64,000 nucleotides of DNA from Acetoanaerobium sticklandii. GTDB lineage: Bacteria > Bacillota > Clostridia > Peptostreptococcales > Filifactoraceae. How positions within the stretch are numbered: position 1 is the first letter of the stretch; each line of letters opens with the position of its first letter. The notes beneath the pieces were generated by a model. That model was given only the letters and a program-made list of their open reading frames with translations. It made no database searches and was not told the origin of the DNA. Positions 17,156 through 25,319 of this stretch are shown one piece after another. The stretch spans positions 265,501-329,500 of the forward strand of contig NC_014614.1 in assembly GCF_000196455.1 (NCBI RefSeq), in the 5' to 3' direction. Position numbers and translations under genes: made by a program.

Positions 17156-18127
17156 TTGAAAAAAATCTTGAAATACCTAATAATTATTTTGACCATTTTA
17201 ATTGTAATAGCAGCAGCTGGATTTTTTGCGTTCCAGCAATATTACCACAATACTTCATATGAAGAATTTGAAGCAGTAGACACTACTGAGCAGTCAGAAG
17301 AGGAAAAAGAACAAAGCGAATTAGATGAGAAATATGGAAAGCTAAAGAGAGTTAATATTTTGGTAGCTGGAATAGAAGGCGAAAGAACAGATACCTTGAT
17401 GGTGTTCAGCTACGACAAAGAAGCCAACATAATAGATATAATATCGGTTCCAAGAGATACCTATGTAGATTATGGCTACGAAGACGCAGGAAGAAGAAAA
17501 ATAAATGCAGTATATGGATATCCAGGCGCCAAGGGTGGAATCAAAGCGACTGCAAATGTAGTATCGAAGGTTTTATCAGTACCTATTCACGAGTATATTA
17601 CTGTCGATTACGATGGGGTAGAGGACGTTGTCGATGCTATAGGAGGAGTAGAGGTAGATATTCCATTTAATATGAGATATGATGACCCTTACGCAGAGCC
17701 ACCGCTTCATATTAATCTTAAAAAAGGCGAGCAGCTACTAGATGGAGAAAAAGCAATTCAGTTTTTAAGATGGAGAAAAAATAACAGTGGAACTCTAGGA
17801 GCAGAGGGCGATATAGGCAGGATTAAAAGACAGCAGGAATTTGTTATATCTGCAATAAAAAAAGGGATTCAGCCTTCGAACTTGACCAAGGCTATTACTA
17901 TAGGGCTTAAAAATACGAAGACGAGTATGGATTTGAAAGAAGCTATGTATTTTGGAACAAAGCTAGCTGGACTTAAGGATGAAAATATAAATGCCTACAG
18001 CGTGTTAGGAGAAGATGAAATAATAGACGGAATATGGTATTTTAAGCATGATGCAAAGGCCACCAAGGAGCTAATTCGAAACCTTTATCTAGGGATAAAG
18101 CCTATAACAGATGATCAGCAGGACTAA
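17156..18127 (+). CDS. LytR-CpsA-Psr (LCP) family cell-wall glycopolymer ligase
   Basis: A 323-aa membrane-anchored extracellular enzyme. LCP proteins transfer teichoic-acid-type or other glycopolymers from undecaprenyl phosphate to peptidoglycan. An N-terminal membrane anchor (about residues 5-27) is followed by an acidic linker and the LCP domain with the signatures RTDTLMVFSYD, ISVPRDTYVDY, DYDGVEDVVDAIGGVEVDIP, LLDGEKAIQFLRWR and GDIGRIKRQQEF, including the Asp/Arg residues that bind the lipid phosphate. The start is TTG, preceded by AAAGGTG. A small membrane protein and an MFS transporter follow closely. The polymer transferred is unknown. Confidence 0.92.
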   Translation: MKKILKYLIIILTILIVIAAAGFFAFQQYYHNTSYEEFEAVDTTEQSEEEKEQSELDEKYGKLKRVNILVAGIEGERTDTLMVFSYDKEANIIDIISVPRDTYVDYGYEDAGRRKINAVYGYPGAKGGIKATANVVSKVLSVPIHEYITVDYDGVEDVVDAIGGVEVDIPFNMRYDDPYAEPPLHINLKKGEQLLDGEKAIQFLRWRKNNSGTLGAEGDIGRIKRQQEFVISAIKKGIQPSNLTKAITIGLKNTKTSMDLKEAMYFGTKLAGLKDENINAYSVLGEDEIIDGIWYFKHDAKATKELIRNLYLGIKPITDDQQD

Positions 18128-18166
18128 TGAATCTTACAATATAAATAAGATAGAAGGATGATGCAC

Positions 18167-18466
18167 ATGAATGAAAATGTAAAAATTTTTATTATAGCAA
18201 CTCTAGTAATTGCATTTGTGCTATTTTTGCCATCGCTGATAGAAAGTGCCAAGCTTCTCAGTCCTGAAGCTGGGTTTGCTGATGAAAAAGCCGCTGAGGA
18301 AATACTTGATGATAAAAGCAACAATGAAAATCAGCCTATTTTAGAGGACGATGAAAAAGAAGAAGATAAAGAGGAAGATGAGATATTACCTGAAGAGGAA
18401 GTACCGCAGGAAGTAATGCCAGCAGATGAATTTGATATGAAAATTTTGCCTGATGATGATAACTAG
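18167..18466 (+). CDS. Small membrane-anchored acidic protein
   Basis: A 99-aa protein with one hydrophobic segment at about residues 5-23 and then a strongly acidic, low-complexity tail rich in Glu and Asp (EEDKEEDEILPEEEVP). No family is recognised. The ATG at 18167 is preferred because AGAAGG (18152-18157) is nine bases upstream, whereas the earlier ATGs at 18158 and 18161 touch that site. It follows the LCP gene by 39 bases, so it may be a cell-surface accessory of that operon; this is only inference from position. Confidence 0.6.
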   Translation: MNENVKIFIIATLVIAFVLFLPSLIESAKLLSPEAGFADEKAAEEILDDKSNNENQPILEDDEKEEDKEEDEILPEEEVPQEVMPADEFDMKILPDDDN

Positions 18467-18504
18467 ACTATAAAGGTTCTAGTACAAAACGGGGGACATC
18501 GGTG

Positions 18505-19722
18505 ATGAAGGAAAAACTCAGCAGTAACATAAAAAGTTATTTGACAGCCAATTTTTTGCTTTCATTTTCTGCTGGAGTATTCAGCATGTACGTGGGGATT
18601 TTTCTAAAAGAAAGTGGATATGCAGAGGACTTTGTAGGGAATATGCTTTCAGTGCATACTTTATCAACAGCACTATTTTCTCTGGTAGGAGCTTTTCTGA
18701 TAGGACAAATTGGAAGCAAAAAAAGCTTCATGCTAGGCTCTTTAGCTGTGTTTTTGGGTTTTGCGCTTATGGGAAATACAGTGAATCCATATCTGCTTAT
18801 ATTTTCAGGCATACTAAGTGGACTAGGATTTTCGATGAAGAGCACTGGAGAGGCTATGTTTCTGAGCGAAAACTCTTCTGCATCTCAAAGGGTGCTTGTT
18901 TTTAGTCTTAACTTTACTGTTATGAATGCGGGTTTCACAAGTGCAAATTTTCTTGGAGGACTACTGGCGAATTACCTTTCTATAAAGATACCGTATATAG
19001 AAGCGATTTTAGCAGTTATAGCACTAGGTGGAGCATTTGCAATAGTGTCCTTCATTCCGATTTTAACAATAAAACAAAACCAGATAACAAAGCGAAGAAA
19101 CCTAGGTCAGTACCTAGTCGGATATAAAAATATTTTAGCAAATCGCAGTGCTTTAGATTTTCTAATATTTAATGCAGTAATAGGAATGGGAGCTGGAATG
19201 GTAGTTCCTTTTTTCAGCATCTATCTTAAATATGCTCTAGATATTCAAGATGCAGTAGTAGGTGGGATACTGTCCTTTTCTCAATTTGGATGTGTTTTAG
19301 GTGGCATGCTCATACCGTTGATGGCAAAGAAACTAGGAGAGCATAAGTCAGTAGTGGTATGCCAGCTGTTTTCCATACCATTTTTGATATCCATAGCATT
19401 TCCTCAAGGCATAATGTTTGTTGCGATTTCCTTCTTTATGCGCTCGTCTCTTATGAATATGGGAACACCCATAATCCAAAATCTAGGTATGAACCTAGTG
19501 CATCCACTAGATAGAGCCAACCTTTCTAGCCTTATGTCTCTTTCGAGCAACCTTACAAGAGCTATAGGAATCGCAATAGGAGGCTACATAATGCATAGAT
19601 ATGATTACAACACGCCTTATTATTTCACAGTAGCTCTTTATTTAGTTGCCACTGTATTATTCATAAAATTATATCAGAGTGAGTTTATAAAAAAATCACC
19701 TTGTCCAGACAAGGTAACCTAG
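18505..19722 (+). CDS. Major facilitator superfamily transporter
   Basis: A 405-aa polytopic protein with about twelve hydrophobic segments in two six-helix halves separated by a basic central loop (KQNQITKRRN, about residues 191-200). A Gly-rich helix (GILSGLGFSMKSTGEAMFLSE) and the second-half loop KKLGEHKSV fit MFS exporters. The start ATG at 18505 has GGGGG at 18491-18495; an adjacent GTG at 18502 is the alternative. Near the stop lies a short inverted repeat (ACCTTGT/ACAAGGT, 19700-19717). Substrate is not deducible. Confidence 0.85.
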   Translation: MKEKLSSNIKSYLTANFLLSFSAGVFSMYVGIFLKESGYAEDFVGNMLSVHTLSTALFSLVGAFLIGQIGSKKSFMLGSLAVFLGFALMGNTVNPYLLIFSGILSGLGFSMKSTGEAMFLSENSSASQRVLVFSLNFTVMNAGFTSANFLGGLLANYLSIKIPYIEAILAVIALGGAFAIVSFIPILTIKQNQITKRRNLGQYLVGYKNILANRSALDFLIFNAVIGMGAGMVVPFFSIYLKYALDIQDAVVGGILSFSQFGCVLGGMLIPLMAKKLGEHKSVVVCQLFSIPFLISIAFPQGIMFVAISFFMRSSLMNMGTPIIQNLGMNLVHPLDRANLSSLMSLSSNLTRAIGIAIGGYIMHRYDYNTPYYFTVALYLVATVLFIKLYQSEFIKKSPCPDKVT

Positions 19723-19768
19723 TAATTGCTATTTCCTGAAAATATTAGAAAGGCAGGATAATTAAATT

Positions 19769-20107
19769 ATGAAGCTAGCTAACCCATTGTGGTTTAAAAT
19801 AGTTCTTTGCATTATGTTCATTATGTATACTGTGACATTGATACCTTATATTACGGCTTGGAATTCTATTGCTTATCATTTAGGAATTTATGGTACAGTC
19901 TTTTTTATCTGCTATCTTATGATTTTAATATCCATAGGTATGATGCTCAGAGGCTTTAGGACGGGCTACTATATATTTCTAGGAGCCTCTGCTCTTATTC
20001 CAGTGATATATTTGCTTCAAGGCACTAATTTTTCTTTAGAACAAGCAATATTAAGACCAGTTATTTTTTGCGGTCTTGTTGCTTTAGGTGTAAATTCAAA
20101 AAAGTAA
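19769..20107 (+). CDS. Small integral membrane protein
   Basis: A 112-aa protein that is almost wholly hydrophobic, with about four membrane segments (roughly residues 9-28, 37-56, 63-84 and 91-108) and short polar loops. I recognise no family. It follows the MFS gene by 46 bases and is closed by a good terminator, so it probably belongs to that transcription unit. Coding character is supported by codon use like the neighbours and a ribosome site AAGGCAGGA. Confidence 0.6.
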   Translation: MKLANPLWFKIVLCIMFIMYTVTLIPYITAWNSIAYHLGIYGTVFFICYLMILISIGMMLRGFRTGYYIFLGASALIPVIYLLQGTNFSLEQAILRPVIFCGLVALGVNSKK

Positions 20108-20112
20108 ACTCA

Positions 20113-20144
20113 AAATTAAGTCTGATTTTAGACTTAATTTTTTT
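20113..20144 (+). terminator. Intrinsic terminator
   Basis: AAATTAAGTCT (20113-20123) pairs perfectly with AGACTTAATTT (20130-20140) and is followed by a T-run. Confidence 0.8.
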
Positions 20145-20221
20145 GTAAATACATTTTTTTGTAAAAACCTTATAGTGGTATAAGTGATAAAACAATCCCC
20201 GAATGTTATGGAGGAAAGAAT

Positions 20222-21556
20222 GTGAAAAAAATAAAGCCCGTATTACTGGCAATGGCAGTTGCGCTAGTGTTCACTGGCTGTACAAATATAGCCACGCCAG
20301 AGGAATTGATAGAGCCACCTGAACTGAATCTGGAAAAACAATCCATGAAGGAAGCTCTTGAAAAATTCTTGCCTGAGGATAGTACTACTACAGCTCTTCC
20401 AAATCTAGATGGAGTAGACAAGGAGATGGCATTTTCACCTATAGATTTAAACGATGATGGTCAATTAGAGATGATAGCTTTTTATAAGGATAAAAATACT
20501 AAGCTTATGGGAATGCTAATTTTATCTAATAAAAGAGATAAATGGGAAAAAATTTCAGATATCAAGCTAAACTCTTTTGATATACTTCAGTTTAAGGTAC
20601 TAGATTTAGATAATGACAAGAATAAAGAAATAGTGCTGGGAACCTACTCTGATGAGTCCATTAGCTATGGGAAAAAGCTCACAATACTGAGCTTTAAAGA
20701 TAATAAGGTCACTCCTATATTGGAAATGCCTTATGCTGGGATGGCGCTAGGAGATTTAGATAAGGACGATAGCTATGAGATAGCCATTTTATATCAAAAT
20801 GAAGAAATGATAGAAAATAGACTTAGAATGATGAGAGTGGCGGGAAACAAAGTATCTAGAATAGATGAGAAAATATTTCCTCAAGGAGTAGATCCCTACT
20901 CTATAGCGATAGGAAATATCTATGATGATGAGGAAGTAATCTTTGTAGATTCTTTTTCAGGAATTTATGAAGGGCGTACAGATATTTTCTTCTTTAAGGA
21001 TAAAAAAATAAAAGACATCGAAGATTATAAAGGGTTTAAGCTTAGTGATAAGTCATTTCCAGTTCAGACTAAGGATGTAGACTCTGATGGAATAATGGAG
21101 GTTGGTATACCTTTTTCTCCTCCTGACAACGACCAGCTATATGATCCTCTAAAACCATGGGTGAAGAGCTATTATAAGATAAATAAGGATTCTACTATGA
21201 GCCTTGTCAAGCAGATATACGAAGATTACAAGATGAGCTTTTTGTTTGAAATTCCAGACAGCTTTGAAAACAACTACAGCATCACTGGCAATGAAACCTC
21301 TGATAAGATTGAAATTAATTTTATAGCTAGTGATAAAAAAGCTTATAAATTGGCTGAAATTAAAATGATAAACAAGACAAAATGGCAGGAAACTGACGAG
21401 GTGCTTCAAATAATTTCTGAAACAAATGACGATATTACTGGAGGCAAGGTAGAAGACCTTTCAAATCAGCTCACTGGAAAAGATAAAGAGCAGTATATCA
21501 AGATGAGGTCAGATATTTTAAATCTTTCGAATGTTACTAAACCAAGCGGAATTTAG
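20222..21556 (+). CDS. Lipoprotein with FG-GAP/VCBS-like repeats
   Basis: A 444-aa exported lipoprotein. A lipobox VFTGC ends at Cys20 after a short hydrophobic signal. The mature part contains at least four Asp-rich repeats with the pattern D-x-D/N-x-D-x-x-x-E followed by a strand: DLNDDGQLEMIAFY, DLDNDKNKEIVLGTY, DLDKDDSYEIAILY and DVDSDGIMEVGIPF. These resemble the calcium-binding blades of FG-GAP/VCBS propellers. The start is GTG at 20222 after GGAGGAAAG. The stop lies 13 bases before an OmpR-type regulator and its kinase, so the lipoprotein may be the surface input or a target of that two-component system. Its ligand is unknown. Confidence 0.8.
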   Translation: MKKIKPVLLAMAVALVFTGCTNIATPEELIEPPELNLEKQSMKEALEKFLPEDSTTTALPNLDGVDKEMAFSPIDLNDDGQLEMIAFYKDKNTKLMGMLILSNKRDKWEKISDIKLNSFDILQFKVLDLDNDKNKEIVLGTYSDESISYGKKLTILSFKDNKVTPILEMPYAGMALGDLDKDDSYEIAILYQNEEMIENRLRMMRVAGNKVSRIDEKIFPQGVDPYSIAIGNIYDDEEVIFVDSFSGIYEGRTDIFFFKDKKIKDIEDYKGFKLSDKSFPVQTKDVDSDGIMEVGIPFSPPDNDQLYDPLKPWVKSYYKINKDSTMSLVKQIYEDYKMSFLFEIPDSFENNYSITGNETSDKIEINFIASDKKAYKLAEIKMINKTKWQETDEVLQIISETNDDITGGKVEDLSNQLTGKDKEQYIKMRSDILNLSNVTKPSGI

Positions 21557-21569
21557 GAGGATATAGAGT

Positions 21570-22265
21570 ATGAAATTAATGGTATTAGAGGATGAATATG
21601 CAATAAGGAGTTTTGTTACTCTTAACTTAAAAAGAGAAGGCTATGAAGTTATAGAAGCAGAATCTGGAGAGCAGGCTATAGAGCTGTATAATGCCAATCC
21701 AGATATTAAGGTGGCTATTCTTGACGTTATGCTTCCTGGAATAGATGGATTTGAGGTGCTTAAGTATCTTAGAGAAAAAAATCCTCAGATGGGCGTAATT
21801 ATGCTTACGGCGAGAACTCATGAGCAGGATAAGGTGCTAGGACTTGAGTATGGAGCAGATGATTATATTAGCAAGCCTTTTAGCCCTACAGAGCTAGTTG
21901 CTAGAATAAGGTCTCTGATTAGAAGGCTTACAAGCAATCACATAGAAGAAAAACAAGATGTATTAAAAAGCGGACCTTTTACTCTTAATCTATCTGATAG
22001 AAAATTTTACAAAGGTGATGAAGAAATTGAGCTGACTCCTAAGGAGTTTGAAATATTAGAGCTATTTTTAAAGAATGCAAAGAAATCTCTAAGCAGAGAC
22101 CAGATATTAAACGAAATCTGGGGAAAAAACTATTTTGGAGATTTAAAGGTAGTCGATGTAAATATGAGACGAATCAGAAAGAAAATAGAAGATGACCCAG
22201 CTGAGCCTAGGTTTTTAAAGACAGTGTGGGGATATGGATATAGGTGGGAAGAGGATGGGATTTAA
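21570..22265 (+). CDS. OmpR/PhoB-family response regulator
   Basis: A 231-aa transcriptional regulator. The receiver domain has the acidic pair Glu7/Asp8, the phospho-acceptor Asp52 (AILDVMLPG), Thr in MLTART and Lys in ISKPFSPTEL. The C-terminal winged-helix domain (about 130-229) shows ELTPKEFEILELFLKN and VWGYGYRWE. It overlaps the following histidine kinase start by about 11 bases, so the pair is translationally coupled, and it follows a lipoprotein gene by 13 bases. The regulated genes are not evident. Confidence 0.95.
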   Translation: MKLMVLEDEYAIRSFVTLNLKREGYEVIEAESGEQAIELYNANPDIKVAILDVMLPGIDGFEVLKYLREKNPQMGVIMLTARTHEQDKVLGLEYGADDYISKPFSPTELVARIRSLIRRLTSNHIEEKQDVLKSGPFTLNLSDRKFYKGDEEIELTPKEFEILELFLKNAKKSLSRDQILNEIWGKNYFGDLKVVDVNMRRIRKKIEDDPAEPRFLKTVWGYGYRWEEDGI

Positions 22266-23658
22266 ATCCAGTATCAGAAGCAGGATAATTATAAATTTTG
22301 GAGCGATAGTAATTGCTACGGTAGTGGTTTTAGAGGTATTATTTGTTGCCTTTGTCCAAAACTACTATTATGGAGGTGTGGAGCAGATTCTAAAGGATAG
22401 AGTTAATATATCTGCAGAATTTTTAAACAGATACTTCACTTATTCATCAGTAGAAGAAAAAGCTAAATTCCTATTTGAAAATAATATATCCTCTTATGAC
22501 AATAAATTTTTAGTTCAAATTTTAAATAAAGAAAAAATAGTAGTTATGGATTCAAATGGCTTGTCTGAGTTTTCAGTTTTAGAAACTGATGATATAAATG
22601 ATGCCTTTAACAACAAAATAACTATATATGAAAGCTACAGCGAAATGACAGGAGAAAGGATGCTCTCTGCATCTAGACCTCTTCTAAAATACAACCAGAT
22701 AGATGGAGTGATACGCTATACTGTATCTATGGAAAAGGTCGATAGGGAAGTAAAAAACTACATTCTCGGTGGACTAGCGCTCGGCGCAACGGTTATAATA
22801 TTTTTCATGCTTTTAGCTTTGATTATTTCAAAATCTATAGTAAACCCTATAATGAAACTAAATGTAGTAGCAAAGAGCATGGCAGAAGGTAATTTCGACC
22901 AAAAAGCCAAGAAAATCTACGATGACGAAATAGGTCAGCTTACAGAAACTATGAACTATATGGCTGAAGAAATACTAAAAACAGATAAAATTAAAAAGGA
23001 TTTCATTTCATCTATATCACATGAGCTACGAACACCACTTACATCTATAAAAGGATGGAGTGAGACCTTGATGATGGAGGAGTCTGTATCTCAAAATGAA
23101 GCTCTAGGCATGGGACTTGGAATCATATCTGGAGAAGCAGATAGACTAAAGGATATGGTTGAAGAGCTCTTGGATTTTTCTAGACTAGAATCCAGCAGGA
23201 TGAAAGTAGTAAAAAGAAAAATTAATCCAAAACACGTGCTCGAGCAAGTATATAGACAGCTGCAGCCAAGAGCTGCCCATATAACATTAAGCTGCAATAA
23301 AATAGGTAAAGATACAATGATTATGGGAGATGAAAATAGATTAAGACAGGTCTTTATAAATCTTCTAGCAAACGCAATTAAGTTTACTCCAGCTGGCGGA
23401 AGTGTTCAGATAGAAGCAGAAGGTCAGGATGAGCAAATCATAATAAGATTTATAGACACAGGGCTAGGTATTTCAAAAGAAGATCTTCCAAATGTAACTC
23501 AAAAATTCTATAAAGGAAATCAAACCATGGCAGGAAGTGGGCTGGGACTTTCTATAGTAGACGAGATACTAAAGCTTCACGATGCAAAATTCTATATAGA
23601 TAGTAAGCTAGGAGAAGGAACCACTGTAACAGTTATAATACCAGCAGTTACAGAATAA
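22255..23658 (+). CDS. Sensor histidine kinase
   Basis: A 467-aa membrane histidine kinase. Two membrane segments (about residues 12-33 and 173-195) enclose an extracellular sensor region of about 140 residues; a HAMP linker, the dimerisation helix with phospho-acceptor His256 (SISHELRTPLTSIKGW) and an ATPase domain with N (NLLANAIKFT), G1 (DTGLGIS) and G2 (GSGLGLSIV) boxes follow. The ATG at 22255 is chosen because GGTGGGAAGAGG stands before it; the upstream in-frame ATG at 22234 lies deeper in the regulator gene. Partner is the regulator just upstream. Confidence 0.93.
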   Translation: MGFKSSIRSRIIINFGAIVIATVVVLEVLFVAFVQNYYYGGVEQILKDRVNISAEFLNRYFTYSSVEEKAKFLFENNISSYDNKFLVQILNKEKIVVMDSNGLSEFSVLETDDINDAFNNKITIYESYSEMTGERMLSASRPLLKYNQIDGVIRYTVSMEKVDREVKNYILGGLALGATVIIFFMLLALIISKSIVNPIMKLNVVAKSMAEGNFDQKAKKIYDDEIGQLTETMNYMAEEILKTDKIKKDFISSISHELRTPLTSIKGWSETLMMEESVSQNEALGMGLGIISGEADRLKDMVEELLDFSRLESSRMKVVKRKINPKHVLEQVYRQLQPRAAHITLSCNKIGKDTMIMGDENRLRQVFINLLANAIKFTPAGGSVQIEAEGQDEQIIIRFIDTGLGISKEDLPNVTQKFYKGNQTMAGSGLGLSIVDEILKLHDAKFYIDSKLGEGTTVTVIIPAVTE

Positions 23659-23701
23659 TATAAGATAAATCAAAATATTCAAAAAACTTTTCTTTTAAGT
23701 A

Positions 23702-23730
23702 TTGATGAATTGACTTTGTGATGGTAAAAT
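23702..23730 (+). promoter_or_regulatory. Promoter of the ethanolamine operon
   Basis: TTGATG (23702-23707) and TAAAAT (23725-23730) with a 17-base spacer. Transcription from here would pass through the ANTAR-element and terminator before eutS. Confidence 0.5.
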
Positions 23731-23751
23731 TAGGTAAGTAAAATTTTGTGA

Positions 23752-23838
23752 GTGCTCCACATAGGCGTGTAGCACATGAAGTCAATGTTTACTAGCAAAG
23801 AGGCTAAAAACAGCTTATGTTTTTATGTCTCTTTTTTT
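23752..23838 (+). promoter_or_regulatory. EutV ANTAR-binding dual hexaloop RNA with overlapping terminator
   Basis: Hairpin P1: GTGCT-C-CAC (23752-23760), loop ATAGGC (23761-23766), GTG-T-AGCAC (23767-23775). Hairpin P2: AGC (23794-23796), loop AAAGAG (23797-23802), GCT (23803-23805), with an outer GTTT/AAAC pairing. Both loops have A at position 1 and G at position 4, the established recognition bases of ANTAR proteins. The 3' part of P2 overlaps a terminator: AAGAG and TAAAAAC (from 23798) pair with GTTTTTA and CTCTT (to 23833), followed by T residues. Binding of phosphorylated EutV dimer to P1-P2 would block the terminator and allow transcription of eutS onwards. Confidence 0.85.
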
Positions 23839-23868
23839 ATTGTGATTTAACAAGGCGGGAGGGCTTTC

Positions 23869-24213
23869 ATGCAGGATAAAGCGAGAATAATACAAGAATA
23901 TGTTCCGGGCAAGCAGATAACTATAGCTCACGTTATAGCAAATCCCAAACCAGAGGTATATAAAAAATTAGGACTAGATGAGCATCAAAAAGGAGCTATA
24001 GGCATCCTTACCATAACTCCAGCCGAAGGAACGATAATAGCTGCTGATATAGCAAGTAAGGCAGCATCAATAGATATTGGATTCATAGATAGATTCAGTG
24101 GAGCACTGCTAATCACTGGTGATGTAGCAAGCGTGGAATCAGCACTTAGTGAGATTATAAATGGTCTTTTTAATATTTTAAGCTTTGCGCCTACAACGAT
24201 AACCAGAACGTAA
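23869..24213 (+). CDS. eutS: Ethanolamine microcompartment shell protein EutS
   Basis: A 114-aa single-BMC-domain protein of the circularly permuted EutS/PduU type, forming hexamers with a small beta-barrel on one face of the shell. EutS landmarks are the N-terminal EYVPGKQITIAHVIANP, GAIGILTITPAEGTIIAADIASKAA and GFIDRFSGALLITGDVASVESAL. The ATG follows GGGAGGGC. It is the first gene after the ANTAR-controlled leader, consistent with the operon order seen in other Firmicutes. Confidence 0.95.
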   Translation: MQDKARIIQEYVPGKQITIAHVIANPKPEVYKKLGLDEHQKGAIGILTITPAEGTIIAADIASKAASIDIGFIDRFSGALLITGDVASVESALSEIINGLFNILSFAPTTITRT

Positions 24214-24238
24214 TTTATATGGGAAGGGTTGTTTAAAA

Positions 24239-24670
24239 TTGAAAAAAGTAATGATAATAGGACGAAGCGGAAGCGGAAAGACAACGCTTATTCATAATAT
24301 TTTATATGGAAAAAGCAACGCAAAAAAAACTCAATCTATAGAAAGACTACATAACTTAATCGATACTCCAGGAGAATATATAGAAAATCCTAGACTATAT
24401 AGAGCTATTTTGCTTACTTCCTACGATGTTGACTCTGTAGTGCTCGTCATAGATTCAGAAGAGGATTCATCTATTTTTCCACCTGAATTCGCAAGTGCTT
24501 TTAACAGAGAGGTAATTGGGGTAGTAACAAAGATAGACAAAAAGAAGGATTTTTGTAGAGCAGTGGAATTTCTTGAAAAAGCAGGAGTTAAGAAAATCTA
24601 CTATACAAGCTCAAAGAATCTTACGACAATTGAAGAGTTAAAAAACTACTTACTTGAAGAAGGGGTGTAA
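24239..24670 (+). CDS. eutP: Ethanolamine utilisation GTPase-like protein EutP
   Basis: A 143-aa P-loop protein: GRSGSGKTTL near residue 8, a TPG motif in DTPGEYIEN, and TKID in GVVTKIDKKKD. EutP/PduV proteins have been linked to nucleotide binding, acetate kinase activity or compartment positioning in different studies; the role here is not decided. The start is TTG at 24239, ten bases after GGGAAGGG, with ATG at 24251 as alternative. It sits between eutS and eutV. Confidence 0.92.
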   Translation: MKKVMIIGRSGSGKTTLIHNILYGKSNAKKTQSIERLHNLIDTPGEYIENPRLYRAILLTSYDVDSVVLVIDSEEDSSIFPPEFASAFNREVIGVVTKIDKKKDFCRAVEFLEKAGVKKIYYTSSKNLTTIEELKNYLLEEGV

Positions 24671-24673
24671 CTC

Positions 24674-25276
24674 ATGAAAGAAAGTTCTGAAATGATATCC
24701 AAAAATATCCTCATCGCCGAAGATGAGCTTATTACCAGAATGGACATAGCAGAAATTATCAAGGAAGCACAGCACAATGTAGTGGGAGAAGCTTCAGATG
24801 GGTTTGACTGTATTGAGTTATGTAGAAAGCATAGACCAGATCTCGTAATCATGGATATTAAGATGCCTATACTAGATGGAATAAAGGCTTCAAAGATAAT
24901 TATGGAAGAGAATATCGCAGGCTGCATAGTGCTGCTGACTGCTTATAACGACAAGGAATACGTAGAGGAGGCAAAAAAAGTAGGGGTTATGAATTATCTT
25001 ATAAAGCCTATTGATGAAAAATCTATAATCCCGGCTATTGAAGTAGCGCTTAGCAGAAATGAAGAAATGAGAGCTATGAAAAGTGAAGTAGAGAAACTGG
25101 AGAAAAAGCTAGAAGATAGAAAAATCATAGAAAAAGCAAAGGGCATAATAATGCATAGAGAAAAAATCTCTGAAGAAGAAGCTTACTGTATGCTCAGAAA
25201 TATGAGCATGAAAAAACGCTGTAGTCTAAGGACGCTAGCAGAAATTATTGTAAAAACTGAGACAGTTGCAGTTTAG
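24674..25276 (+). CDS. eutV: Ethanolamine two-component response regulator EutV (ANTAR)
   Basis: A 200-aa regulator with an N-terminal receiver (Glu16/Asp17, phospho-acceptor Asp61 in IMDIKMP, Lys in LIKPID) and a C-terminal ANTAR domain (about residues 133-193, EKAKGIIMHREKISEEEAYCMLRNMSM). ANTAR domains bind paired RNA hexaloops and act as antiterminators. The matching dual-hexaloop RNA lies about 0.85 kb upstream, in front of eutS. The gene starts three bases after eutP and is followed by its kinase eutW. Confidence 0.96.
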   Translation: MKESSEMISKNILIAEDELITRMDIAEIIKEAQHNVVGEASDGFDCIELCRKHRPDLVIMDIKMPILDGIKASKIIMEENIAGCIVLLTAYNDKEYVEEAKKVGVMNYLIKPIDEKSIIPAIEVALSRNEEMRAMKSEVEKLEKKLEDRKIIEKAKGIIMHREKISEEEAYCMLRNMSMKKRCSLRTLAEIIVKTETVAV

Positions 25277-25319
25277 CAGTCATATAGCTTCTATATTCGA
25301 TGAAAAGAGATGATGAGAC

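Noticed and set aside
19700..19717. Terminator at the end of the MFS gene
   Set aside because: ACCTTGT/ACAAGGT forms a small hairpin but no T-run follows and the next gene is only 46 bases away.
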